A DNA stretch of 64,000 bases from Qipengyuania oceanensis (lineage in GTDB: Bacteria > Pseudomonadota > Alphaproteobacteria > Sphingomonadales > Sphingomonadaceae): contig NZ_WTYN01000001.1 of assembly GCF_009827535.1 (NCBI RefSeq), positions 2,046,001 to 2,110,000 of the forward strand, written 5' to 3'. Below are positions 19,833-26,603 of this stretch, piece by piece; within the stretch, counting starts at the first letter, position 1; each line of letters starts with the position of its first letter. The notes below the pieces were generated by a model that searched no databases, was not told the DNA's origin, and saw nothing but the letters and a program-made list of their open reading frames with translations. The position numbers and the translations under genes are program-made.

Positions 19833-19876
19833 TGGTTGCCGCGCCGCGCACGATGCGCGGTCGCGATGAAGTGCAA

Positions 19877-19902
19877 AGCCTCTGCATCAGCGGAGGCTTT
19901 TT
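19877..19902 (+). terminator. Rho-independent terminator after rpmJ, carrying the next gene's ribosome site
   Basis: AGCCTCTGC and GCGGAGGCT form a 9-bp stem (one G-T pair) with an ATCA loop, followed by five T. The GGAGG of the 3' arm (19892-19896) is also the only Shine-Dalgarno sequence for the HAD gene ATG at 19905. Confidence 0.75.
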
Positions 19903-19904
19903 GC

Positions 19905-20519
19905 ATGTCTGAAATCGACGCGGTGGTGTTCGATGTCGGGCGCGTGATCGTGCAGTGGGATCTGCGCGCCCTGTTCGGCAAGCTGATCGAGGACGAGGGC
20001 GAGCTCGACTGGTTCCTCGCCAATGTCGTGACCGAGGAATGGCATTTCCAGCACGATGCGGGCAGGCCGCTCGCCGCGATGCTGCCCGAGCGAAAGGCGC
20101 GCTTTCCGGACCACGCCTGGCTGATCGATGCCTATGCCGAGCGGTTCCTCGAGACCATTCCGGGCCCGGCCGAAGGCACTGCGGACATCATCAACGAACT
20201 GGACGATGCGGGACATCCGCTGTTCGCGATCACCAATTTCGGCGCCGAGTTCTGGTCAATGTTCCGCCCGACCGAGCCGGTTCTCGGCCGGTTTCGCGAC
20301 ATCGTCGTGTCCGGCCAGGAGCGGCTGGCGAAACCCGATCCGGCAATCTTCCGCCTGGCCGAGCGCCGATTCGGCTTTCCTGCCGACCGCATGCTGTTCA
20401 TCGACGACAATGCGGCGAACATCACGGCGGCCGATCTGGACGGGTGGCACACACATTTGTTCACCGATCCGGCAGGCCTGCGCGCCGACCTCACCGATCG
20501 CGGACTGCTCCCGACCTGA
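19905..20519 (+). CDS. HAD family hydrolase (YihX-like sugar-phosphatase group)
   Basis: A 204-residue cytoplasmic phosphatase of the haloacid dehalogenase superfamily. Motif I is AVVFDVGRVIVQWD (nucleophile Asp near residue 9), motif II is FAITNFG near residue 110, motif III is the Lys in LAKPDPAIF, and motif IV is LFIDDNAANI. The alpha-helical cap (ALFGKLIEDEGELDWFLAN...) fits the YihX-like group that removes phosphate from sugar phosphates such as glucose 1-phosphate. The ATG at 19905 is chosen because GGAGG lies 8 bases before it; that site is inside the rpmJ terminator stem. Confidence 0.88.
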   Translation: MSEIDAVVFDVGRVIVQWDLRALFGKLIEDEGELDWFLANVVTEEWHFQHDAGRPLAAMLPERKARFPDHAWLIDAYAERFLETIPGPAEGTADIINELDDAGHPLFAITNFGAEFWSMFRPTEPVLGRFRDIVVSGQERLAKPDPAIFRLAERRFGFPADRMLFIDDNAANITAADLDGWHTHLFTDPAGLRADLTDRGLLPT

Positions 20520-20521
20520 CG

Positions 20522-20554
20522 AAAAAAGGCCTCCGGCATGGGGATGCCGGAGGC
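20522..20554 (-). terminator. Rho-independent terminator of the small exported protein gene
   Basis: GCCTCCGGCAT (20529-20539) and ATGCCGGAGGC (20544-20554) are perfect 11-bp arms with a GGGG loop. On the minus strand the stem is followed by six T, so it ends the minus-strand gene. It also lies just after the convergent HAD gene. Confidence 0.85.
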
Positions 20555-20609
20555 TCTCGAGGGGGATCCGCCCGATGGAGAGGAGGGAGGATCGAGAAAG
20601 GGTGGGGGC

Positions 20610-20957
20610 TTACTCGCCGTTGCAGGTCGCGAGCTTCGCCTCGTCGAGCGTCTCGCCCTTCGCCGAGAAGCTGGCGATACTGCCGACTTCCTTTGCAAGG
20701 CTGCGGCAGACCCGCAGCGGGCGCGACGTGCCCTTGCCGGCAACGCAGGTCGTTTCCTTGCAGAACCAGGCGACGCCGCCGGCCACGGTGCGGGCCTCGC
20801 TCACCGGCTGGGCCAGTTCGGCGCGATAGAAGACCTCGCTCGCCGCCACGGGTTGCGGAGCGAGAGTGGCACCGAAAGTGAGGGCGGTGTAGGCGAGCGC
20901 GAGGACGGCGGCGCCTGCGCTGCGGCCGACGGAGAGATGCGGGAGGGAGAGGGACAT
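20610..20957 (-). CDS. Small exported Cys-containing protein (resembles the CC_3452 family)
   Basis: A 115-residue protein with a long N-terminal signal (hydrophobic core AGAAVLALAYTALTFGATLA, cleavage near VAA-SE). The mature part has YRAELAQPVSEARTVAGGVAWFC, then TTCVAG, RPLRVCRSLAKEVGSIASF and a final Cys (ATCNGE). The W-x-C...C-x-AG...VCR pattern is what I recall for the CC_3452 family of small alphaproteobacterial proteins; function unknown. AAGGAAG six bases before the ATG at 20957 decides this start over an ATG five codons upstream. It diverges from an HxlR-type regulator with paired palindromes between them. Confidence 0.75.
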   Translation of the reverse strand: MSLSLPHLSVGRSAGAAVLALAYTALTFGATLAPQPVAASEVFYRAELAQPVSEARTVAGGVAWFCKETTCVAGKGTSRPLRVCRSLAKEVGSIASFSAKGETLDEAKLATCNGE

Positions 20958-20980
20958 CTGTCTTCCTTTCATGTATGTAA

Positions 20981-20995
20981 GTTGCGAATCACAAC
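20981..20995. promoter_or_regulatory. Candidate HxlR operator 1 (GTTG-N7-CAAC)
   Basis: GTTG, seven bases, CAAC. It lies 24 bp upstream of the exported-protein start and is matched by a second site of the same form at 21025-21039. It is the likely binding site of the divergently encoded HxlR-type regulator. Confidence 0.5.
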
Positions 20996-21024
20996 CAGTT
21001 GCTATTCACTACCTATAAATGTCA

Positions 21025-21039
21025 GTTGCACTATGCAAC
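21025..21039. promoter_or_regulatory. Candidate HxlR operator 2 (GTTG-N7-CAAC)
   Basis: The second copy of the palindrome; here the arms extend to GTTGCA and TGCAAC around CTA. The start-to-start distance from the first copy is 44 bp, close to four helical turns, so two dimers could sit on one face of the DNA. Confidence 0.5.
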
Positions 21040-21105
21040 CTAAAAATGAACTTTTTGCGAAAGGGCGCGGTTCGGCTATGCTGCGCGGGCTACGAAAGGA
21101 TCACG

Positions 21106-21627
21106 ATGGGCAAAATTCGCGAGAACTTGCGGGAACTGAACGGTTGCGGGCTTCCGGCAGCTCTGGAAGTCATGGGCGAACGCTGGTCCTTCATGATCCT
21201 GCGGGCCAGCTTCAACGGCCTCCACCACTTCGAAGAGTTCCTCAACGAACTGGGCATCGCGCGGAACATTCTCTCCAACCGGCTCGCCAAGCTGGTCGAG
21301 CACGGCATTCTGAAGCGCGAACCGTGCGCGGACGATCGCCGCAAGATCGAATATCGCCTGACCGAGAAGGGCTTCGACCTGCTGCCGGCGATGATCGCGC
21401 TGCGCCAGTGGGGCCACAAGTACGGCGGCGAGTTCGAGGAAAACCCGGTGCTCGTCGACGAACGCGATCGCCTGCCGATCGGCCCGATATCGATCATCGC
21501 GCATGACGGGCGGATCCTGACCGGTGCCGACCTGCATCTGGTCCATCCCGAAGACCTCGGCCTGCGCGCCGACGGCACGCGCGCCACTCCGGCCCGCAAG
21601 CCGGACCTGAAGGTCGTCGCCAGCTGA
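21106..21627 (+). CDS. HxlR family winged-helix transcriptional regulator
   Basis: A 173-residue protein. Residues 14-100 are the HxlR DNA-binding domain: LEVMGERWSFMILRASFNGLH, RNILSNRLAKLVEHGILKRE (recognition helix and wing) and YRLTEKGFDLLPAMIALRQWG. The C-terminal 60 residues are an extension seen in many family members. HxlR proteins act as dimers, often as repressors that respond to aldehydes, quinones or oxidants through Cys. The GAAAGGA site before the ATG at 21106 sets the start. It probably controls itself and the divergent exported protein. Confidence 0.88.
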   Translation: MGKIRENLRELNGCGLPAALEVMGERWSFMILRASFNGLHHFEEFLNELGIARNILSNRLAKLVEHGILKREPCADDRRKIEYRLTEKGFDLLPAMIALRQWGHKYGGEFEENPVLVDERDRLPIGPISIIAHDGRILTGADLHLVHPEDLGLRADGTRATPARKPDLKVVAS

Positions 21628-21674
21628 ACGAAGCCGCAAATGCGCTCCGCACTCCGGACGGGCGCTACATCGTC

Positions 21675-21965
21675 GTGCGCGGTCGCCTCTGGCGGACCAG
21701 CAATCCCGCATTGCCGGAAAAGGACCGCGAGCGTCTCGTCAACGAGCTGATGGAGGCGCGCCGCGCTGTTGGCGTGGCGCTGAAATCCGGTGACGAGACA
21801 GCCGAGAAGGCTGCCCGCGCCGGCGTCCATGCAGCCAAAGTCGCACTCGGCGAGCGCGGGCCGGTGTGGTGGGACGATGGCGCGCCGGACCAGAACCGCA
21901 AGCTCGCCAAGAACTCCACCTATGCCGACTGGTGGGCCACGGTGGAGGGACCTCCGGCTCAGTAA
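21675..21965 (+). CDS. Conserved small cytoplasmic protein of unknown function
   Basis: The part from the GTG at 21675 encodes 96 residues with a charged helical pair (DRERLVNELMEARRAVGVAL and EKAARAGVHAAKVALGERG) followed by VWWDDGAPDQNRKLAKN and YADWW. I recall similar sequences in sphingomonads but no function. The frame is open and coding-like further upstream (RTPDGRYIVVRGRLW), back into the end of the HxlR gene. The only possible earlier start is a CTG at 21624 that overlaps the HxlR stop, so the true start is uncertain. The last 7 bases overlap the convergent serpin gene. Confidence 0.65.
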   Translation: MRGRLWRTSNPALPEKDRERLVNELMEARRAVGVALKSGDETAEKAARAGVHAAKVALGERGPVWWDDGAPDQNRKLAKNSTYADWWATVEGPPAQ

Positions 21966-23176
21966 GGCTCGACTTCGGGCGTGAACTCCTGCGGGTCGGC
22001 GATCCGCCCGATGAACAGTACCTCGCCTTCCTGTAGGTCGCGAATCACGATCACGAAGGGCTGATCAACGACGAATGGTACCGGCTTCACCCGGTAGATG
22101 CGCGAGCCGGTGGTGATGATGCTGACGGTAGTGACGGCGGCGGCGCGCGTTCCCTCGTCGAACACCTGCAATTTCGTCAGATGGCGCACGTCGCTGACCC
22201 ACACCGGTGTCTGCCCCGGCTCGACCATGGCCGACAGGTCGGCCCGATCCTTTTGAAACGGCAGCGTCAGCCCGAGCGCCTGCAAGGTCGGCACCAGGCC
22301 GGTATCGTATTCGACCTCGAACTGCGGGATGGCGATGTCGACCGGGCGCGGCGTGGCTGCATCGAGCGCCTTGCCCATGCTCTCGATCCGGTCGGTCTGC
22401 GGCGCAGTCCCCATGACGCCACGCTTGCTCGGCACGATGATGTCCATCGCATAGCGCGTATTGCGATAAGGCAGGCGGAGCGCGGTCAGCCCGCCCGTTT
22501 CGACCAGCTTCTGCTCCTGCACGTCGCCCACGAACTTGAACAGACGCTCGCTGCCGTCGCCGTAGAGGAAGTCGCGCGTCGAGCCGTGCAGCAGTTTTTG
22601 CTGCCACTTGCCATCAAAATAGAGCGCATTGGCCAGCACGGCGACGAGATCGGGCGTGATTGCGCTCGGGCTGATGACTTCCGGGATCAGCCCTTCGGTC
22701 GCCTTGTCGGCCCAAGAGTTGATCTGCTTTGCCGAGGCATCGGGCTTTGCCACGTCGATGGCCTGTGCGGTGGCATCGTAGCGGCGCTTGGCGGAAACGA
22801 GATAGCTCTCGCGGAACCGGAAGTCGTCCGACAGGAACAGGGCATTGGCGATGCGGACCTCGACATCGTCCTTGTCCGTTCGCAGGTAGTCGGCGCTACG
22901 CGGCGCGGGCAGGATCGCATCGAGCTGCGCCGCCGTGTCGCCCGAGGCACCCAGCCGCAGGAGGCCGAAGGCCTGGTCGACGCCGGCCGGCGAATAGACC
23001 ACGTTCTTGTCCGGCCCGGCCTCCCGGTCGAGGATCGGGAACAGCGCGAGCGCCCCCGATGCCTCGCGGTCGACCAACGTGTCGGAAGAGCTATCGGCCG
23101 ATCCGCCGGACTGCGGGACGGTCGCGCACGCGGACAGGGCCGCGGCGCCGACGAGAGGAAGTAACTGCCTGATCAT
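21959..23176 (-). CDS. Serpin family protein, predicted lipoprotein
   Basis: A 405-residue protein with a lipoprotein signal (LLPLVGAAALSAC, lipid Cys near residue 17) and a full serpin fold: NVVYSPAGVDQAFGLLRLGASGDTA near the N end, NALYFDGKWQQKL (strand 3A region), LRLPYRNTRYAMDIIVPS and the C-terminal FVVDQPFVIVIRDLQEGEVLFIGRI. The reactive-centre hinge reads DEGTRAAAVTTVS, with the small residues needed for loop insertion, so it may be an inhibitory serpin. By counting from the hinge the scissile bond should fall near TT-GS. It would face the periplasm on a membrane anchor and guard against serine or cysteine proteases; the target is unknown. Confidence 0.9.
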   Translation of the reverse strand: MIRQLLPLVGAAALSACATVPQSGGSADSSSDTLVDREASGALALFPILDREAGPDKNVVYSPAGVDQAFGLLRLGASGDTAAQLDAILPAPRSADYLRTDKDDVEVRIANALFLSDDFRFRESYLVSAKRRYDATAQAIDVAKPDASAKQINSWADKATEGLIPEVISPSAITPDLVAVLANALYFDGKWQQKLLHGSTRDFLYGDGSERLFKFVGDVQEQKLVETGGLTALRLPYRNTRYAMDIIVPSKRGVMGTAPQTDRIESMGKALDAATPRPVDIAIPQFEVEYDTGLVPTLQALGLTLPFQKDRADLSAMVEPGQTPVWVSDVRHLTKLQVFDEGTRAAAVTTVSIITTGSRIYRVKPVPFVVDQPFVIVIRDLQEGEVLFIGRIADPQEFTPEVEPY

Positions 23177-23304
23177 AGGAGAGGAAACGCAAGCGCGGCG
23201 GATCGGCTCCCGACCGCCTTCAGCACCTCCCCTTGACGATTGCCACTCGCCAGATGGCGGAAAGTGAGCGCAAACCCCGAATGCCCCAAAGGCGAATAAG
23301 CGCC

Positions 23305-23847
23305 CTACACCCGCTCAAGCGGAAGGAAAGGTGGATCAGGCAGTTGCACAGTGACGGGATCACCGGCGCGAACACGACCGCCCGTAAGGACCACCGTCAT
23401 AATTCCAGATTTGCGTCTCAATTCGCCGCTCGGACCTTTGTCGAGCACGGCTGACAGCAGGCCTTTCTGGAAGTTGTCTATTTGCGCGCAGGGATTTCGG
23501 AGACCCTTAACTTGCAAACGCACTTCCTCGCCGATCTCCAGGACTGAATGACGAGGAAGGCCCAACAGGTCTACGCCCTTGGTCGTGATGTTTTCGCCAA
23601 GGTCCGCTGGCTTCACCGAAAAGCCTTTTTCGGCAACTTCATCGAACAGCTCAGAGTGGATCAGATGGACTTGGCGGAGATTGGGTTGGGCTGGATCGGT
23701 TCTTACGCGTGAACGGTGCTTCACCTTTTCACCCAGATGAGCGTCACCAGCAACGCCCAGACCTGCGATGATCTCGATCTCCGCAACAACCCTCTTCGAG
23801 AAGTTGTGTCGCTCATCCCTGGCTACTGCGATGACCGTCCCTGACAC
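23305..23847 (-). CDS. MOSC domain-containing protein
   Basis: A 180-residue protein that is one MOSC domain. It starts GTVIAVARDERHNFSK, has AGLGVAGDAHLGEKVKHRSR, RQVHLIHSELFDEV and ADLGENITTKGVDL, and keeps the Cys of the family in LRNPCAQIDNFQKG. MOSC proteins bind the molybdenum cofactor or carry sulfur; no N-terminal MOSC-N domain or partner enzyme is present. The base composition is visibly more A+T-rich than the genes on both sides, which suggests recent transfer. The neighbours are unrelated. Confidence 0.88.
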   Translation of the reverse strand: MSGTVIAVARDERHNFSKRVVAEIEIIAGLGVAGDAHLGEKVKHRSRVRTDPAQPNLRQVHLIHSELFDEVAEKGFSVKPADLGENITTKGVDLLGLPRHSVLEIGEEVRLQVKGLRNPCAQIDNFQKGLLSAVLDKGPSGELRRKSGIMTVVLTGGRVRAGDPVTVQLPDPPFLPLERV

Positions 23848-23941
23848 TACGCCAACCCCAACCCGAAGCCTTGATTGGTATTAGCTGCATAACCACCGGA
23901 AACCAGACCTTCCGCTTCCCACCACCAGCAGACATCAAGAT

Positions 23942-25450
23942 TCAAGCCCGCGGCGGCTGGCGGCGGTAGCTGAGCGCTTCGGCGATATGGATGCGTCCGA
24001 CCTGTTCGGCGCGCGCGAGGTCGGCGATGGTCCGCGCGACGCGCAGCATCCTGGTATATCCGCGCGCGGTCAGCCGCATGGCCTCGGCCGCCTGCAGCAG
24101 CAGCTTGCGACCTGCCTCGTCGGGCGTCGCCCAGCGTTCGAGCGCATCGCCGTCGAGTTCGGCATTGGTCCGCGCGCCGCTCTCCCGCCCGCGCTCCGAT
24201 TGCAGCGCACGGGCACCGGCTACGCGCCGGGCGACCTCGGCACTGCCTTCGGCGGCAGGCGGCAGCGCGAGGTCGCTGGCGCTGACCGGCTCGACTTCGA
24301 CATGCAGGTCGATCCGGTCGAGCAGCGGGCCCGAGACCTTGCTTTGATAATCGGCGGCGCAGCGCGGCGCGCGGCTGCAGGCGAGGGCAGGATCGCCGAG
24401 ATGGCCGCAGCGGCACGGGTTCATCGCCGCGACCAGTTGGACCCGGGCGGGGAAGGTAACGTGAGCATTGGCACGCGCGACGTCGACGTGGCCGGTCTCG
24501 AGCGGCTGGCGTAGCGAATCGAGCACCGCACGCTGGAACTCGGGAAGTTCGTCGAGGAACAGGACGCCCAGGTGCGCCAGGCTGACTTCGCCCGGTTTCA
24601 CCTTGAGGCCGCCGCCGGTCAGCGCCGCCATGCTCGCCGAATGATGCGGCGCGCGATAGGGCCGGGTCCGGCTGATCTTGCCGCCTTCGAGTAGGCCCGC
24701 AACCGACGCGACCATCGAGCTTTCGAGTGCCTCCGCGCTCGTCAGGGGAGGCAGGATGCCCGGCAAGCAGCTTGCCAGCAGGCTCTTGCCCGCACCGGGC
24801 GGCCCGACCAGCAGCAGATTGTGTCCGCCTGCCGCGGCTATTTCCAGTGCACGCTTGGCCGTCTCCTGCCCCTTCACGCGCTTCAGGTCGGGGCCGTGAT
24901 CCGGCTCTTCCACCGTGCCGGGTACCGGATCGGGCAGGCGCTGCGTGCCCTTGAGGTGATTGAGCAGGCTGACGAGATCGGGAGCGGCGAGGACAGGGAT
25001 GCCGCTCGCCCAGCGCGCCTCGCTCCCCTGGTCGCGCGGACAAATCAGCCCCGCTTCCTCGCCGTGCGCGTGAATCGCTGCCAGCAGCACTCCGGGCGAG
25101 GGGACGACCCGCCCGTCGAGCGCCAGTTCGCCGACCGCGATCCAGTCGGCCAGCTGTTCCGCATCGGTCACCCCGATGCTGGCGAGCAGGGCAAGCGCGA
25201 TCGGCAGGTCGTAATGGCTACCTTCCTTGGGCAGGTCGGCAGGCGAGAGGTTGATGGTGATCCGCTTGGGCGGCAGGGCGAGGCCCATCGAGGCGAGCGC
25301 GGCGCGCACCCGTTCCTTGCTTTCGCCCACGGCCTTGTCAGCGAGGCCGACGATGTTGAAATTGGGCAGGCCCGGCGCGATCGAGCACTGCACCTCGACG
25401 GCGCGCGCTTCCAGCCCGAGATAGGCGACCGTGCGGACGAGTGCGACCAC
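23942..25450 (-). CDS. comM: YifB/ComM family Mg-chelatase-like AAA+ ATPase
   Basis: A 502-residue protein. Residues 1-170 form the ChlI-like N domain (VEVQCSIAPGLPNFNIVGLADKAV), followed by the AAA+ core with Walker A LLLVGPPGAGKSLLASCLPG, Walker B GVLFLDELPEF and the Cys-bearing loop MNPCRCGHLGD. The C-terminal part (RTIADLARAEQVGRIHIAEALSYR) matches the family end. ComM is a branch-migration helicase that helps integrate donor DNA during natural transformation in Vibrio and relatives. The GTG at 25450 is chosen because family similarity begins there (ALVRTVAYLG). Confidence 0.9.
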   Translation of the reverse strand: MVALVRTVAYLGLEARAVEVQCSIAPGLPNFNIVGLADKAVGESKERVRAALASMGLALPPKRITINLSPADLPKEGSHYDLPIALALLASIGVTDAEQLADWIAVGELALDGRVVPSPGVLLAAIHAHGEEAGLICPRDQGSEARWASGIPVLAAPDLVSLLNHLKGTQRLPDPVPGTVEEPDHGPDLKRVKGQETAKRALEIAAAGGHNLLLVGPPGAGKSLLASCLPGILPPLTSAEALESSMVASVAGLLEGGKISRTRPYRAPHHSASMAALTGGGLKVKPGEVSLAHLGVLFLDELPEFQRAVLDSLRQPLETGHVDVARANAHVTFPARVQLVAAMNPCRCGHLGDPALACSRAPRCAADYQSKVSGPLLDRIDLHVEVEPVSASDLALPPAAEGSAEVARRVAGARALQSERGRESGARTNAELDGDALERWATPDEAGRKLLLQAAEAMRLTARGYTRMLRVARTIADLARAEQVGRIHIAEALSYRRQPPRA

Positions 25451-25549
25451 GAAACCCCCGAAATTACTGTCCGGGTCGCTATCAGTCAGGGGCCGGCAGT
25501 TCCGGTTAAAGCCCTGTAATGGGGCGGGGCCGCCGCCCCGGTGTTTGGC

Positions 25550-25578
25550 TTGACTTGGCGCCGGTCTTGGCCTAGCTG
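25550..25578 (+). promoter_or_regulatory. Candidate sigma-70 promoter of the rpmH operon
   Basis: TTGACT (25550-25555), a 17-bp spacer and TAGCTG (25573-25578). It is built like the rpmJ promoter. The start of transcription would be about 85 bp before the rpmH ATG. Confidence 0.5.
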
Positions 25579-25590
25579 CGCGCTCCATCA

Positions 25591-25649
25591 GGCGGTCGCC
25601 TTTCGCGGGCGGCCCTTTTTGTTGGCGACACCGGATCGGCCGGACCGCC
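25591..25649 (+). promoter_or_regulatory. Possible attenuator in the rpmH leader
   Basis: GGTCGCC (25594-25600) pairs with GGCGGCC (25608-25614) and is followed by CTTTTT, a terminator-like hairpin. GGCGGTC (25591-25597), which overlaps the first arm, can instead pair perfectly with GACCGCC (25643-25649). The two pairings exclude each other, as in attenuation. This is read from the sequence only; no ligand or ribosomal protein binding site is shown. Confidence 0.4.
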
Positions 25650-25671
25650 ATTTTGAATATTCGAGGACGAT

Positions 25672-25806
25672 ATGAAGCGGACTTTCCAGCCCTCCAACCT
25701 GGTGCGTGCCCGTCGCCACGGTTTCTTCGCGCGCAAGGCGACCCCCGGTGGCCGCAAGGTGCTGCGCGCTCGCCGCCGTCGCGGCCGCAAGAACCTCTGC
25801 GCGTAA
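25672..25806 (+). CDS. rpmH: 50S ribosomal protein L34
   Basis: A 44-residue, very basic protein, [20 protein letters not shown] at the start and a Lys/Arg-rich end ([10 protein letters not shown]), the normal length and sequence of bacterial L34. GAGGACG lies just before the ATG. It heads the conserved cluster rpmH-rnpA-yidD-yidC-engB and has a leader with competing hairpins. Confidence 0.97.
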   Translation: MKRTFQPSNLVRARRHGFFARKATPGGRKVLRARRRRGRKNLCA

Positions 25807-25935
25807 CTTGAATTTTGCGACGCCCGTGCGGGCGCGCGATCTCCTCGCTGACGCGACCTGACAGTCGCTTTGGCGCGGTCGGGCATCCGGCCTTGCGGGC
25901 TCCCTTCGAGGAGCCCGTTCGCGTATCAGCATCCC

Positions 25936-26316
25936 ATGACCGAATCACCGTCCGTGATCACGAAGCGCGCCGACTTCCTCGCGGCGAATCGCGGCCTGCG
26001 GGTGGCGCGTCCCGGCTTCGTGCTGCTGGCGCAGCCAAACGACGGGAAGGGCAAACGCTACGGCATCACCGTTACGAAGAAGATCGGCAACGCGGTCGTC
26101 CGGAACCGGATGAAGCGGCGCTTTCGCGAGTTGCTGCGGGCGCAGCTCCCGGTTCGCGGACTGCCCGATCACGACCATGTCCTCATCGGGCGCGACGGCG
26201 GAATCGAGCGGGCTTTTGCTCGCCTCGCCGAAGAACTGGATGACGCGCTGGCTAGGGCTGCTGCCGGCAAGGGCGATCCGCGGCGCCGCCGACCCGCCCG
26301 GGGTAACAGGCGATGA
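25936..26316 (+). CDS. rnpA: Ribonuclease P protein component
   Basis: RnpA is the small basic subunit of RNase P, which trims the 5' ends of tRNA precursors. The protein has 126 residues. The family's RNR motif is [15 protein letters not shown] (about residues 55-69), preceded by [13 protein letters not shown]. The C-terminal tail is Arg-rich ([13 protein letters not shown]). The ATG at 25936 is the first start close to the conserved N-terminal [12 protein letters not shown]. It overlaps yidD by 4 bases (ATGA). Confidence 0.95.
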   Translation: MTESPSVITKRADFLAANRGLRVARPGFVLLAQPNDGKGKRYGITVTKKIGNAVVRNRMKRRFRELLRAQLPVRGLPDHDHVLIGRDGGIERAFARLAEELDDALARAAAGKGDPRRRRPARGNRR

Positions 26317-26522
26317 AACATGTTCTTATCCTGATCGCGCGTCTCTGGCAGTGGGGGCCGAGCCGGATCCTGCCACCGACCTGCCGCTTCCAGCCATCCT
26401 GCTCGCAATATGCGATCGAGGCGCTCCGGAAACATGGTGCGATCAAGGGTGGATGGCTGGCGACTAAGCGTATATTGCGCTGCCAGCCCTGGGGCGGGCA
26501 CGGACACGATCCGGTTCCCTGA
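26313..26522 (+). CDS. yidD: Membrane protein insertion efficiency factor YidD
   Basis: A 69-residue peripheral inner-membrane protein that assists YidC-dependent insertion. The conserved segment [20 protein letters not shown] (about residues 22-41) and the second half ([20 protein letters not shown]) hold the three family Cys. The start overlaps the rnpA stop, and yidC follows 81 bp downstream. Confidence 0.95.
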   Translation: MKHVLILIARLWQWGPSRILPPTCRFQPSCSQYAIEALRKHGAIKGGWLATKRILRCQPWGGHGHDPVP

Positions 26523-26529
26523 TCGCAAT

Positions 26530-26559
26530 TTGACCGCACCACTGTATTGATAATCTAAT
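26530..26559 (+). promoter_or_regulatory. Candidate internal promoter before yidC
   Basis: TTGACC (26530-26535), an 18-bp spacer and TCTAAT (26554-26559). The 81-bp gap is much more A+T-rich than the flanking genes. The element would allow yidC-engB expression apart from rpmH-rnpA-yidD. Confidence 0.35.
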
Positions 26560-26603
26560 ACACCGCCCTAACTGGGCGAAGACGTAATTGACGGGATCGA
26601 TTT

